12,379 nucleotides of DNA from DATFAS01 sp035254305 (lineage in GTDB: Bacteria > Bacillota > Bacilli > Aneurinibacillales > RAOX-1), in the NCBI GenBank assembly GCA_035254305.1, contig DATFAS010000228.1:1-12379 (forward strand), written 5' to 3'. The position numbers were made by a program, and so were the translations under genes. The notes beneath the pieces are model-generated. The model was not told where the DNA came from and did no database searches. It worked only from the letters and a program-made list of their open reading frames with translations. This document shows, piece after piece, positions 5,330-12,379 of the stretch; position 1 is the stretch's first letter, and each line of letters begins with the position of its first letter.

Positions 5330-6952
5330 ATGAAGAAATTAGCTCCTTTATCTGGAGCCGTATTATTTCTATGGATACTGTGTTTATCTGTTGTAGGATA
5401 TGCCGAATCTTCCTCTCAACCAACTGTTCAATTAATTATTGAAGGAAATCAAATAAGTAGTGATGTACCACCTAAACTATTAGATGGACATACATACGTG
5501 CCTATTCGAGTAATAGCAAACAATTTTAATTCACAGGTTGGATGGGATAATGATCAGAGAAAGGTATCGATTCAGGGGGATGGCATCCAACTAACGATGC
5601 AGATCGGTAATCCATCTGCTGTGGTCAATGGTAAAGAGGTTACCATGGAGGTTCCGCCAATGATCGATGGAGGGCGTACGCTTGTCCCTTTGCGGTTTGT
5701 CGGAGAGTCAATGGGAACGAATGTAGGTTGGGAACAAGAGTCCCAAACGGTTATTATTAATAAAAATTGTTCTGTGAATTTTGGTAACAGCACCATAAAT
5801 AGTGATATTTACAAATTAAATGGGGATCTATATCTACCTTTAAAGCAGGTAGCCCAAATAGCGGGTGTTACCTATCCAGGACCCACAGACGATCAAAAGA
5901 TCACTTTACAAGGGCAGCAGTTTGATTTGGACAAGGATGCAAAAGCTCAATGGAACCTTAGGAAGATTGGAGCTAATTGGTACATCCCGTTAACAATGGC
6001 ACAGAAGCAGTTTCAGCCCCCAGCTCCACCGGCCAACCAACCAACTGTACCAAGTGTAGACCCAAATCTGCCACAGCTAACTTCGGTTAGCTATGATAAT
6101 AATCGGGTGACGATTAAGACAACCAAACCTGTCACATCTAAGGATTTTACTTTAACAGATCCAAACCGAGTGGTTGTTGATCTGCCAAATGCAGTGATTT
6201 CCGACAACATTACAAATTCAAATGCTTTTGTGAATGGATTAGGAACAGTTCCTTTACCTCCAATCGCTAAAACAATGATTAATCAAATTCGATATAGCCA
6301 ATTCGATACGAATACTGTAAGAATTGTGATTGAATTGAATCAGAAACCTAGATATAAGATCAATACAACCGTGAATGGCTTAGAAGTTATTTTTCAACCG
6401 GCCCCTCCGAAAACAGGCTATCTTGTTGTTCTTGATGCAGGGCATGGCGGAAAGGATACGGGAGCGGTGGGGATAACAGGAAACTATGAGAAAGATATTA
6501 CTTTGAGTGTAGAAAAGCTAGTTAAAGCAGAACTACTGAAGTATAAGAATTTTCAAGTAGTTGAAACCCGTTCTGATGATTCTTACCCAACCTTGCAGGA
6601 TCGAGTAGACATAGCGCAGAATGCAAATGCGGACCTATTCCTCTCCATTCATTGTAATTCATTTGATCCTGATGCTAGAGGAACGGAAACCTATTATGAG
6701 ACACCTCAGAGTGCAGCATTAGCTCAAACCGTTCATAAACATCTTCTTGCAGCAACAGGATTTCCGGATCGAGGAACAAAGACTTCAGATTTTTATGTGA
6801 TTACGAACACAACAATGCCATCTAACTTGGTTGAATTAGGCTTTATCACAAATGCAGAGGAAGATAAGCAGTTATTAACACCTGAGGTTCAGCAACGAAT
6901 TGCCAAGTCACTTGCAGATGCCATTTACGAATATTATAATTCTAACAATTAG
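5330..6952 (+). CDS. Secreted N-acetylmuramoyl-L-alanine amidase (Amidase_3) with copper-amine-oxidase-like and AMIN domains
   Basis: A cell-wall hydrolase that cleaves the bond between N-acetylmuramic acid and L-Ala of the stem peptide. Of 540 aa, residues 1-25 form a signal peptide. Residues 33-145 are a copper-amine-oxidase N-domain-like pair (repeated YVPIR/LVPLR...VGW blocks), and 150-227 looks like a further, degenerate copy. A Pro-rich linker (about 228-246) leads to an AMIN domain (about 247-355) that targets the envelope. The Amidase_3 catalytic domain covers about 363-536. The zinc ligands are His372 (DAGHGG), Glu387 (NYEKD) and His441 (SIHCNSF), with catalytic Glu502 (VELGFITN), so it should be active. 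AGAAAGGAG precedes the ATG. The GerMN lipoprotein gene follows after 12 bp, probably in the same transcript. Confidence 0.95.
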   Translation: MKKLAPLSGAVLFLWILCLSVVGYAESSSQPTVQLIIEGNQISSDVPPKLLDGHTYVPIRVIANNFNSQVGWDNDQRKVSIQGDGIQLTMQIGNPSAVVNGKEVTMEVPPMIDGGRTLVPLRFVGESMGTNVGWEQESQTVIINKNCSVNFGNSTINSDIYKLNGDLYLPLKQVAQIAGVTYPGPTDDQKITLQGQQFDLDKDAKAQWNLRKIGANWYIPLTMAQKQFQPPAPPANQPTVPSVDPNLPQLTSVSYDNNRVTIKTTKPVTSKDFTLTDPNRVVVDLPNAVISDNITNSNAFVNGLGTVPLPPIAKTMINQIRYSQFDTNTVRIVIELNQKPRYKINTTVNGLEVIFQPAPPKTGYLVVLDAGHGGKDTGAVGITGNYEKDITLSVEKLVKAELLKYKNFQVVETRSDDSYPTLQDRVDIAQNANADLFLSIHCNSFDPDARGTETYYETPQSAALAQTVHKHLLAATGFPDRGTKTSDFYVITNTTMPSNLVELGFITNAEEDKQLLTPEVQQRIAKSLADAIYEYYNSNN

Positions 6953-6964
6953 AGGTGATGAGAC

Positions 6965-7555
6965 ATGCTGCGAGGATTATCCATAGGTATAATATGTACG
7001 CTGATGTTGACATTCGTCGGATGCAGTGACAAAACAAACTCGACAGAAGCGGGGATGAATTCAAAGGAAACTGTTTCAGCGCCTCAACCAGCGAATCCAA
7101 GCACTTCTGTTGAGCAGCCAAAGGCTACAACGGGGGAGAAATCCACCTCAACTGAAAAAAACCAACAGGTGGTAAAGGTATATTATCCAGATAAACAAGC
7201 CAATCATTTAGTTGAAAAAACGCAAGAAATTAAATGGAGCACAAGTGAATCAAAGTACGAAGCTGCGTTTAAGGCATTATTTTATTCTGATGATTCAACC
7301 TTAGTTAATGTTTGGAAAGAACAACCGGTAACTATTAAGCTCGAGAATGGGCTCTTAACGGTTAACCTGGACAAGCCTATTCAAGCAGGAAGTACGGTAG
7401 AAAGATTTATGATTCAATCCTTACTTCATACCATGTTTCAGTTTTCTGAAATACAGCAGGTCCAAATCTTAATCAGTGGGAAAACGGTAGAAACATTAAG
7501 TGGTCATATTGGAATAAATCAGCCATTCACGAGAAAATCATTAGCAGATCTTTAG
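6965..7555 (+). CDS. GerMN-domain lipoprotein (GerM-like)
   Basis: A 196-aa predicted lipoprotein: a short N-terminal hydrophobic stretch ends in FVGC, giving Cys20 as the lipidated residue (Phe at -3 is less common than Leu). A Ser/Thr/Pro-rich, low-complexity spacer (about 21-65) precedes one GerMN domain (about 68-185) with the typical VYYPD opening, TVNLDKPI, and QVQILISGKTVETLSGH. B. subtilis GerM carries two such domains and acts in spore cortex formation and germination; single-domain relatives are common in the envelopes of spore-formers. The start has GAGGTGA about 6 nt upstream. It follows the amidase by 12 bp and ends in a terminator that overlaps its stop codon, so the two genes form a closed envelope-remodelling unit. 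Confidence 0.9.
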   Translation: MLRGLSIGIICTLMLTFVGCSDKTNSTEAGMNSKETVSAPQPANPSTSVEQPKATTGEKSTSTEKNQQVVKVYYPDKQANHLVEKTQEIKWSTSESKYEAAFKALFYSDDSTLVNVWKEQPVTIKLENGLLTVNLDKPIQAGSTVERFMIQSLLHTMFQFSEIQQVQILISGKTVETLSGHIGINQPFTRKSLADL

Positions 7556-7567
7556 GATCTGCTTTTT
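7543..7567 (+). terminator. Rho-independent terminator of the amidase-GerMN operon
   Basis: AGCAGATC (7543-7550) pairs perfectly with GATCTGCT (7556-7563) around a 5-nt loop containing the TAG stop of the GerMN gene. The stem is followed by TTTTTGATTTT. Confidence 0.88.
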
Positions 7568-7637
7568 GATTTTAGCCCTAAGTTTAGGTAAGCTTAAAAG
7601 AACATTTGCTTTACAAGGATGGGAGTGGAAAAATAGT

Positions 7638-8525
7638 ATGAATTTAATCCATCTCAAGGCTTTCGTAAAAGTGGTTCAAACAGGAAGCTTTAAAGAAGCA
7701 GCAAAGCATTTATCCGTATCACAGCCAGCTATCACACAAAGAATTCAATCCTTAGAGGAGTACTTGAAAACAAAGCTTTTTTCTAAAGATGCGGATGGGC
7801 TATCATGCCATGGCAAGCTGCTCTATGATCGATCACTCGAGATTCTCTCTCTATGGGACCAAGTAGAAGAAGAAATATTAGGGACGAAGGTGTCAGGTCG
7901 ATTAATTTTAGGTGCTAGCACAATCCCTTCTGAATATTTACTTCCCCCTTTTCTTAAGTCGTATCGTAACAGTTATCCTGATGTTAAACTGCGTTTGCGT
8001 ATTTCGGGGACAAATGAGGTAGTTCGTTGGCTAAGGGAGAGGACAGTAGACGTTGCCATAACAGGAGAACCTGCATCAGCTAGTGAAATAATGTCTATTC
8101 CTATAGCTGAGGATGAATTATGCGTGATTGCTCCAGCTGATTCTGAATGGTTAGGAAACCTTCATTCATTCGAGGCTTTAATGGATTCGGATTGGATTAT
8201 TCGAGAACCTCAATCAGATACTCGGAGGAGTTTTGAAGGTTATTTAGAGAAGAGAGGGTTAGATCTATCACGTTTAACGGTATCTGCCCAACTAGAAAGT
8301 ACGGAGGCGGTAATTGCTGCGGTAGAAGCTGATTTAGGGCTTTCGGTTGTCTCATCACTCGCTGCGAAGAGAGCAGAAAGGCTTGGGCGTGTGAAAATTA
8401 TTTCGGTTCCTGACTTTGAGGTGAAAAGATCCTTTTATTGTTCTTGTTTACTGGATCAGCGCAAACAGTCAGTGATTTCAACATTTATAGGATTTCTTGA
8501 GTCGTATTCTAAATTATTTAAATAG
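7638..8525 (+). CDS. LysR-family transcriptional regulator
   Basis: A complete 295-aa LysR-type regulator. Residues 1-60 are the winged helix-turn-helix (FVKVVQTGSFKEAAKHL, then SVSQPAITQRIQSLEEYL); about 61-85 form the linker helix; about 88-292 are the periplasmic-binding-like effector domain, opening with GRLILGASTIPSEYLLP. This opening resembles CysL/CysB-type members, but the ligand cannot be assigned. The frame is open back to 7566, across the preceding terminator. I chose the ATG at 7638 because the HTH begins right after it, as in the family; its GGGAG lies rather far, 12 nt upstream. No divergent partner gene is adjacent, since the upstream operon runs in the same direction and the next gene converges, so its target is not suggested by context. 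Confidence 0.93.
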   Translation: MNLIHLKAFVKVVQTGSFKEAAKHLSVSQPAITQRIQSLEEYLKTKLFSKDADGLSCHGKLLYDRSLEILSLWDQVEEEILGTKVSGRLILGASTIPSEYLLPPFLKSYRNSYPDVKLRLRISGTNEVVRWLRERTVDVAITGEPASASEIMSIPIAEDELCVIAPADSEWLGNLHSFEALMDSDWIIREPQSDTRRSFEGYLEKRGLDLSRLTVSAQLESTEAVIAAVEADLGLSVVSSLAAKRAERLGRVKIISVPDFEVKRSFYCSCLLDQRKQSVISTFIGFLESYSKLFK

Positions 8526-8528
8526 AGA

Positions 8529-8551
8529 GGATAGAGGCATTGCCCCTATCC
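8529..8551. terminator. Hairpin between convergent genes, possible weak bidirectional terminator
   Basis: GGATAG with CTATCC and GGC with GCC form a 9-bp stem with one mismatch and a 3-nt loop, lying between the LysR stop (8525) and the end of the convergent flavoprotein gene (8567). Neither strand has a real T tract; the minus strand continues TCTCTATTTAAAT. Confidence 0.4.
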
Positions 8552-8566
8552 AATGAGGAATCGTAC

Positions 8567-9631
8567 TTAGCCAAGATGCTTTTTATAGAGCCATAAAACA
8601 CCAGACTTTAACAACCGCGGTACTCGACCATGAATAGGGGTATCTCCAATTACGGCAAAACCCTCTTTTTTACCTAGAGATCCAAATACAGCCTTAAGCT
8701 TAAGAGGGGGTAATTGTATTTCATGGCCCTTCCACTTAGCAAGAAGTATGTCCCTTAGGCGGTCTGCCATCATTTCTGCTAAATAAGCACTTGGGGCAAA
8801 ATTTGCGGAAGCACTATCTCCAATTACATAAATTTCAGGGTGTTTAGGTAGAGAATAATCTTCGCCAACAATAAAACGACCATAATGATCTACATCCCCG
8901 TCTAATTCATTTGTAATGGTTGCAGGCTTAATTCCTGCTGTCCAAACGGCAGCGTCAAATTCAATTGTCCCTGTCGTATGGACAGCGTGATTAGGGTGAA
9001 TTTCTTGAAGTGAAATTTCATTAATTAAATCCACATCATGATCGTAAAACCATTGACTTACATAATTTTGTGTTTTAGCAGGAAATGGACTAAGCAAGCC
9101 CTTGCCACGATTTACAATCGAGATGTTGAGGTCAGCTCGAGATTGTCTTAATTCAGCAGCTAATTCCACCCCACTCAATCCCCCGCCGATGACAACAACC
9201 CGTTCATATGGATCAAGCGTAGTAAGTCGTTGGGAAGCAATTTGAGATTTTTTAATGGATTGTATACTAAATGTGTTTTCTTCGGCTCCAATCACATCTT
9301 GATAAGAATCTGTACAACCTGCAGCAATAACAAGCTCGTCATAGAAAATAGGATCATAGTCCCGGACAAGGACTTGTTGGTGATCCGTATCAATCGATAA
9401 CGCTTCTCCATAAATCTTCACCAAACGAGGATCATCTGGAAAAGGATGTGTTAATTCTGATAAGGGCTCTGTTCCTGCAGCAAGTGCATAGTATTCAACT
9501 TTAAAAGTATGATAGGGTAGCCGATCGATAAGAATAATTTCTCTAGAATCGTCCATTTTAGGTAAAAGGCCCTGAATAAGCCGCATTCCAGCATATCCTC
9601 CACCCAAAATGACTAATTTTTTCTTGTTCAT
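8567..9631 (-). CDS. Type II NADH dehydrogenase-like FAD flavoprotein (YutJ-like)
   Basis: A 354-aa two-dinucleotide-fold oxidoreductase. The FAD-binding motif LGGGYAG lies at 9-15 with an acidic Asp36 after the second strand. The NAD(P)H-binding motif IGGGLSGVELAAEL is at 148-161. VWTAG is at 229-233, and the second FAD motif YVIGDSA at 268-274. It matches B. subtilis YutJ in length (about 355 aa) and lacks the longer C-terminal membrane-anchoring tail of classical Ndh, so its role as a respiratory enzyme is uncertain; electron transfer from NADH to quinone or another acceptor is inferred. GAGGTGA stands 9 nt before the ATG. It follows the acyl-CoA ligase on the same strand after 127 bp, probably as a separate unit. 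Confidence 0.9.
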   Translation of the reverse strand: MNKKKLVILGGGYAGMRLIQGLLPKMDDSREIILIDRLPYHTFKVEYYALAAGTEPLSELTHPFPDDPRLVKIYGEALSIDTDHQQVLVRDYDPIFYDELVIAAGCTDSYQDVIGAEENTFSIQSIKKSQIASQRLTTLDPYERVVVIGGGLSGVELAAELRQSRADLNISIVNRGKGLLSPFPAKTQNYVSQWFYDHDVDLINEISLQEIHPNHAVHTTGTIEFDAAVWTAGIKPATITNELDGDVDHYGRFIVGEDYSLPKHPEIYVIGDSASANFAPSAYLAEMMADRLRDILLAKWKGHEIQLPPLKLKAVFGSLGKKEGFAVIGDTPIHGRVPRLLKSGVLWLYKKHLG

Positions 9632-9738
9632 TTTCTTAGGTCACCTCATGCTCCGATAAAATCCTTCTATAGTTTATGACAAATTGGTGAAAATGTACAA
9701 GCTTTACATCGGTATTTTGAGGAAAGAAAATGGTTTAA

Positions 9739-9763
9739 CTTAACGCTTATTTTCTGTGTTAAG
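9739..9763 (-). terminator. Weak hairpin at the end of the acyl-CoA ligase gene
   Basis: CTTAACGC (9739-9746) and GTGTTAAG (9756-9763) pair with one mismatch on the minus-strand RNA around a 9-nt loop. The stem includes the stop codon of the ligase gene. No solid U tract follows, so some read-through to the flavoprotein gene is likely. Confidence 0.35.
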
Positions 9764-11252
9764 ATTTCAGCTGTTTTTTTAGAATTTTCCCTGCTGCATT
9801 TTTGGGCAATTGATCTACAAATTCAACAATTCTTGGCAGCTTGTAATTTGCTAGTCGTTTATTGAGGAACTCCATAAGCTCGTTCTTCTCTATAGTAGTC
9901 CCTTCTTTTGGGACAATAAATGCTTTAACAATTTCACCTCTCGTTGGATCTGGAACACCAATGACAGCTGTTTCTAACACTGCGGGATAAGTATAAATTA
10001 CCTCTTCTATTTCACGGGGATATACGTTTAGACCTCGTGTAATAATTAATTCTTTTTTCCGATCTACAATAAAAAGGTATCCATCTTCATCCATATAACC
10101 CATATCTCCCGTGTGAAGCCAGCCATCTATTAATACCTGGTTTGTTTCTTCCAAATCATAGAAATACCCATTCATAACGTTAGGACCTTTAACTAAAATT
10201 TCACCAACTTCTAGCAGAGGAAGCTGCTCACCGTTAGGATTGACTATCCTTACATCAATATTAAGCAATGGAAGTCCTACAGAACCAGGCTTTTTAACTC
10301 CACTTATAGGATTAAAGCTAACACAAGGGGAAGCCTCTGTTAAACCATAGCCTTCAATAAGTGGTATGTTGTATTGCTCATTAAACTGCTTTAGAATTTC
10401 AACAGGTAATGGCGCTCCACCGGAAACAGCTACCCGTAGGGAAGGAAATTGAAGATTTCCAGAACGGATGGCTTGGTTTAGTACAACATACATGGCGGGT
10501 ACCCCTGAGAAGACTGTAACCTTATGTTTGATAATACTTTCTATAATTTCCTTTGGATGAAAGGCTTCATGAATCACAATGGTACTACCTACGTATAGTG
10601 GAAGGAGGACACACACTGTGAATCCAAAGGTATGAAACATAGGTAAGACACAAAGAAAGACATCATTTCCATTCCCCTCAAGTGCTACTTCACAGCTTTT
10701 TGCATTTTCGATCAGGTTGGTGTGAGTTAGCATAGCACCTTTTGGTTTGCCAGTTGTACCCGAAGTATACAAAAGGGTGGACATCTGGGAAGGATCAATT
10801 TCAGGTAACAAAGTGGGATGTACTTGATTTATTTTTCTGCGTGTATCGTCTTCAAGAACAATAATCTCCTTAAGTCCTAATCCTAATTTTAATTTCTCTG
10901 GATTTAGTTTAAGCTTATCTACGATTTTTTCATGAACAATCAATGCTTTTGTTTGCGCATTTATAAGTATGTACTGAATCTCATCTAAAGTGAGCATCAG
11001 ATTCAGAGGAACAACGATCGCTCCGATTTTTGTTACAGCAAAATAACTATAGATAAATTCTGGTGTATTGTAACAACTTAATGCAACAGAATCTCCCGGC
11101 TTAATGCCTAATGAGGTTAGATACCATGCGTATTTCTCTATTTGTATAGCTAGTTCTTGATAGGTAACCACTTGATTATGATAAATAAGTGCTGGGTGAT
11201 TGGCTTTATCTGGTTGATTGTAGAAGTTGCCTAAATGGACTGGAGAATTCAA
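9759..11252 (-). CDS. Long-chain fatty acid--CoA ligase (AMP-binding, LcfB/YhfL-like)
   Basis: An adenylate-forming enzyme that activates fatty acids with ATP to acyl-AMP and then acyl-CoA, feeding beta-oxidation or lipid synthesis. It is complete at 497 aa. Visible are the P-loop YTSGTTGKPKG at 162-172, EGYGLTEASP at 300-309, TGD at 381-383, the hinge DRKKELI at 397-403, the gate-like NVYPREIEE at 409-417, and catalytic Lys489 in KNAAGK. It most resembles the short LcfB class, but chain-length preference cannot be read off, and other acyl-CoA synthetases of this class are possible. The start is TTG at 11252, with AGGGG 8 nt upstream (11261-11265) and no better ATG nearby. It is divergent from the pssA unit and has its own promoter at 11309-11338. 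Confidence 0.92.
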   Translation of the reverse strand: MNSPVHLGNFYNQPDKANHPALIYHNQVVTYQELAIQIEKYAWYLTSLGIKPGDSVALSCYNTPEFIYSYFAVTKIGAIVVPLNLMLTLDEIQYILINAQTKALIVHEKIVDKLKLNPEKLKLGLGLKEIIVLEDDTRRKINQVHPTLLPEIDPSQMSTLLYTSGTTGKPKGAMLTHTNLIENAKSCEVALEGNGNDVFLCVLPMFHTFGFTVCVLLPLYVGSTIVIHEAFHPKEIIESIIKHKVTVFSGVPAMYVVLNQAIRSGNLQFPSLRVAVSGGAPLPVEILKQFNEQYNIPLIEGYGLTEASPCVSFNPISGVKKPGSVGLPLLNIDVRIVNPNGEQLPLLEVGEILVKGPNVMNGYFYDLEETNQVLIDGWLHTGDMGYMDEDGYLFIVDRKKELIITRGLNVYPREIEEVIYTYPAVLETAVIGVPDPTRGEIVKAFIVPKEGTTIEKNELMEFLNKRLANYKLPRIVEFVDQLPKNAAGKILKKQLKS

Positions 11253-11308
11253 GCTTAAATCCCCTCTTTCATGAATTTTTCAATATATCGTTAGAAATAA
11301 TATGCTTA

Positions 11309-11330
11309 TTTATAGCTTCTTTATAGCTTC
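11309..11330. repeat. Two tandem 11-bp repeats (TTTATAGCTTC) in the promoter
   Basis: The unit TTTATAGCTTC occurs at 11309-11319 and again at 11320-11330 with no change. The pair fills the spacer and -10 element of the acyl-CoA ligase promoter. Each copy supplies a TATAAA on the minus strand, but only the downstream copy is at the right distance from TTGACA. Confidence 0.9.
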
Positions 11331-11338
11331 TTTGTCAA
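11309..11338 (-). promoter_or_regulatory. Sigma-A promoter of the acyl-CoA ligase gene
   Basis: On the minus strand a perfect TTGACA (11338-11333) and TATAAA (11314-11309) are separated by 18 bp. The predicted start lies about 50 bp before the TTG start codon. Confidence 0.7.
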
Positions 11339-11394
11339 TATAACTTAGTTTTTCCTCCGAGGCAAAAAACAAAAAGAGATAAAATTCAAATAGG

Positions 11395-11422
11395 TTGCTG
11401 TTTTAGGCACATCTGTTAAAAT
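11395..11422 (+). promoter_or_regulatory. Probable promoter of pssA and upstream leader
   Basis: TTGCTG (11395-11400) and TAAAAT (11417-11422) are 16 bp apart, a plausible sigma-A promoter with a predicted start near 11429. The 299 bp from 11253 to 11551 hold no gene. They contain the divergent ligase promoter, this promoter, a leader of about 120 nt with short GC-rich dyads (GGGAT/ATCCC at about 11428-11448 and GGG/GCCC near 11495-11506) and a Spo0A-like near-match at 11479-11487. I recognise no known riboswitch in it. Confidence 0.45.
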
Positions 11423-11478
11423 AAAAGGGATAAGGGAATGAATCCCGAAAGAAAATAAGCGGTTTAAATTCTTTGTTT

Positions 11479-11487
11479 TATGTCGAA
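11479..11487 (+). promoter_or_regulatory. Near-match to a Spo0A box (TATGTCGAA)
   Basis: It matches TTTGTCGAA at 8 of 9 positions with the core TGTCGAA intact, followed by AAA as in many 0A boxes. It lies about 55 bp downstream of the predicted pssA transcription start, a position that would suit repression or an unseen second promoter. Confidence 0.25.
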
Positions 11488-11541
11488 AAAGTAGGGGATG
11501 AGCCCTCTGTAAGACGTTAAAATAAGGAATGGAAATGTTGT

Positions 11542-11548
11542 GGAGGAA
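11542..11548 (+). promoter_or_regulatory. Ribosome binding site that sets the pssA start
   Basis: GGAGGAA lies 5 nt before the ATG at 11552. It falls inside a four-codon GTG-initiated extension of the frame (from 11540), so that extension is not the real start. Confidence 0.8.
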
Positions 11549-11551
11549 CCA

Positions 11552-12043
11552 ATGCTGTCCTATATTGTACGATCTATTCCTAATATGTTTTCTTTAGGAA
11601 ATTTATTATGTGGAATTTTTTCAATTACCTTTTCCATGAATGGCTATTTCCGCCTAGCTAGCCTACTTATTTTTTGTTCAGCCTTTTTAGATTTGTGGGA
11701 TGGTAAATTGGCTCGGAAACTCAAGGTGAGTAATCAAATTGGGGTGGAATTAGACTCCCTTGCAGATGTAGTGAGCTTCGGAGTAGCTCCTGCTATATTG
11801 TTTCATACGCTATCAAGTCCATCTTGGATTACTTCTCTTGCTTTTATTCTTTATCCAACGATGGGAGCCTTACGTCTAGCACGATTTAATGCTAGTCCAA
11901 CGGTGGGATATTTTATAGGAATACCGATTACATTTGCTGGATTGTTGATGAGTTTAATGGGCTTATTCTCCTACACGAATTCAGTGATTACAATTATATT
12001 GGCCTTATTAATGGTAAGTCCGATTCGAATTATGAAATTTTAG
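11552..12043 (+). CDS. pssA: CDP-diacylglycerol--serine O-phosphatidyltransferase
   Basis: An integral membrane enzyme that joins CDP-diacylglycerol and serine to give phosphatidylserine, the precursor of phosphatidylethanolamine. At 163 aa it is a short class II (Bacillus-type) member. The complete CDP-alcohol phosphotransferase signature D-x2-D-G-x2-A-R-x8-G-x3-D-x3-D is present, from DLWDGKLAR through GVELDSLAD, with all metal-binding Asp residues. Several hydrophobic segments before and after it predict about five or six membrane helices; the N-terminal RSIPNMFSLGNLLCG is typical of PssA. Related CDP-alcohol transferases share the signature, but the N-terminus and length favour PssA. No psd gene follows within the window; instead a 75-aa unknown starts 19 bp downstream, probably co-transcribed. 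Confidence 0.9.
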   Translation: MLSYIVRSIPNMFSLGNLLCGIFSITFSMNGYFRLASLLIFCSAFLDLWDGKLARKLKVSNQIGVELDSLADVVSFGVAPAILFHTLSSPSWITSLAFILYPTMGALRLARFNASPTVGYFIGIPITFAGLLMSLMGLFSYTNSVITIILALLMVSPIRIMKF

Positions 12044-12062
12044 GGGAAAGGGAGAGAATGGA

Positions 12063-12290
12063 ATGGGAGAATGTATCAGAGATCATTCAAGTGAGGATAT
12101 TTTGGAAAAAATAGAGGAGATCGAAGAATTTCTTGCTGAGGGGTTTAGCGTAAGAATCATTCAGGGATTAAAGGATCTAAGATGGGATCAGAAAACCTTA
12201 AATGAGATCTTCCATGCCCTCAAAAAGCTTGAGAAGAAAATTAGTGAAGATGAAAGAGCTGAAGTCCTCTTGTGGCTTGAGAATGTTTAA
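12063..12290 (+). CDS. Small charged hypothetical protein downstream of pssA, 75 aa
   Basis: I do not recognise the family. It is rich in Glu, Lys and Leu with heptad-like stretches (DILEKIEEIEEFLAEG and LNEIFHALKKLEKKI), so it is probably all helical. It has no signal peptide or membrane segment and one Cys near the N-terminus. GGGAG stands 8 nt before the ATG at 12063, 19 bp after pssA, and a strong terminator follows at 12341, so it is very likely the last gene of the pssA transcript. A competing ATG at 12058 in another frame reads only 18 codons. A helper or regulator of phospholipid synthesis is a guess from position only. Confidence 0.68.
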   Translation: MGECIRDHSSEDILEKIEEIEEFLAEGFSVRIIQGLKDLRWDQKTLNEIFHALKKLEKKISEDERAEVLLWLENV

Positions 12291-12340
12291 ATAAAAATTT
12301 AAGTTTTTTATTCTATACATCCACCTAAATACGTAAGATT

Positions 12341-12368
12341 AAGTATGGAGCCATCCATACTTTTTTTT
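12341..12368 (+). terminator. Rho-independent terminator of the pssA unit
   Basis: AAGTATGG (12341-12348) pairs perfectly with CCATACTT (12355-12362) around a 6-nt loop and runs into eight T residues (12361-12368). It lies 50 bp past the stop of the 75-aa gene. Confidence 0.9.
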
Positions 12369-12379
12369 ATGCACGAATC

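Noticed and set aside
5572..5796. 74-codon minus-strand frame inside the amidase gene
   Set aside because: A shadow of the amidase coding sequence; no translation signal.
11395..11550. c-di-AMP (ydaO-type) riboswitch suggested by GGTTGC and GGAGGAACC before pssA
   Set aside because: Only isolated words match; the conserved core between them is absent and GGAGGAA is simply the ribosome binding site.
12058..12114. Alternative ATG at 12058 giving MEWENVSEIIQVRIF and a stop after 18 codons
   Set aside because: Only 3 nt from GGGAG and quickly terminated; the ATG at 12063 has 8-nt spacing and opens the 75-codon frame. A frameshifted N-terminus cannot be fully excluded.

Overview
The window is ordinary chromosomal DNA from a low-to-moderate GC, endospore-forming Firmicute, most likely Bacillales. 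This rests on close family resemblance to Bacillus-type proteins (YpwA-like M32 carboxypeptidase, YazA-like GIY-YIG protein, YtoA-like gamma-carbonic anhydrase, YutJ-like NADH dehydrogenase, LcfB-like acyl-CoA ligase), a GerMN-domain lipoprotein, strong AGGAGG-type ribosome binding sites, sigma-A promoters and possible Spo0A boxes. The genus cannot be fixed from the sequence; a Brevibacillus/Paenibacillus-like lineage is a guess. No IS element, phage gene, CRISPR array, tRNA or rRNA gene was seen.

Layout, left to right. (1) Positions 1-3511, minus strand: a thiamine-diphosphate enzyme of the pyruvate oxidase/acetolactate synthase family, followed by an M32 metallocarboxypeptidase. They form a probable operon behind a good promoter (3482-3510). 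A rho-independent terminator (3390-3420) sits inside the leader, so the pair looks attenuated or riboregulated. (2) 3540-3859, plus: a small GIY-YIG protein with a probable TTG start. (3) 3887-5167, minus: a 112-aa unknown, a 65-aa protein with an Sm/Hfq-like sequence layout, and a gamma-carbonic anhydrase-family protein, with a terminator and a dyad-bearing promoter between them. (4) 5263-7567, plus: a secreted cell-wall amidase with N-terminal copper-amine-oxidase-like domains, an AMIN domain and a C-terminal Amidase_3 domain, followed by a GerMN lipoprotein and a clear terminator. This is a cell-envelope or sporulation pair. (5) 7638-8525, plus: a LysR regulator. (6) 8567-11252, minus: a YutJ-like flavoprotein and a long-chain acyl-CoA ligase, each apparently its own unit; the ligase promoter carries an 11-bp tandem repeat. 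(7) 11395-12368, plus: phosphatidylserine synthase and a 75-aa charged unknown, ended by a strong terminator.

I do not see a large undescribed system. The best leads are the leader with an internal terminator upstream of the ThDP enzyme; three Spo0A-box-like 9-mers, all intergenic, one between the divergent carbonic anhydrase and amidase promoters; the Sm-like 65-aa protein; and the unknown partner gene of pssA.
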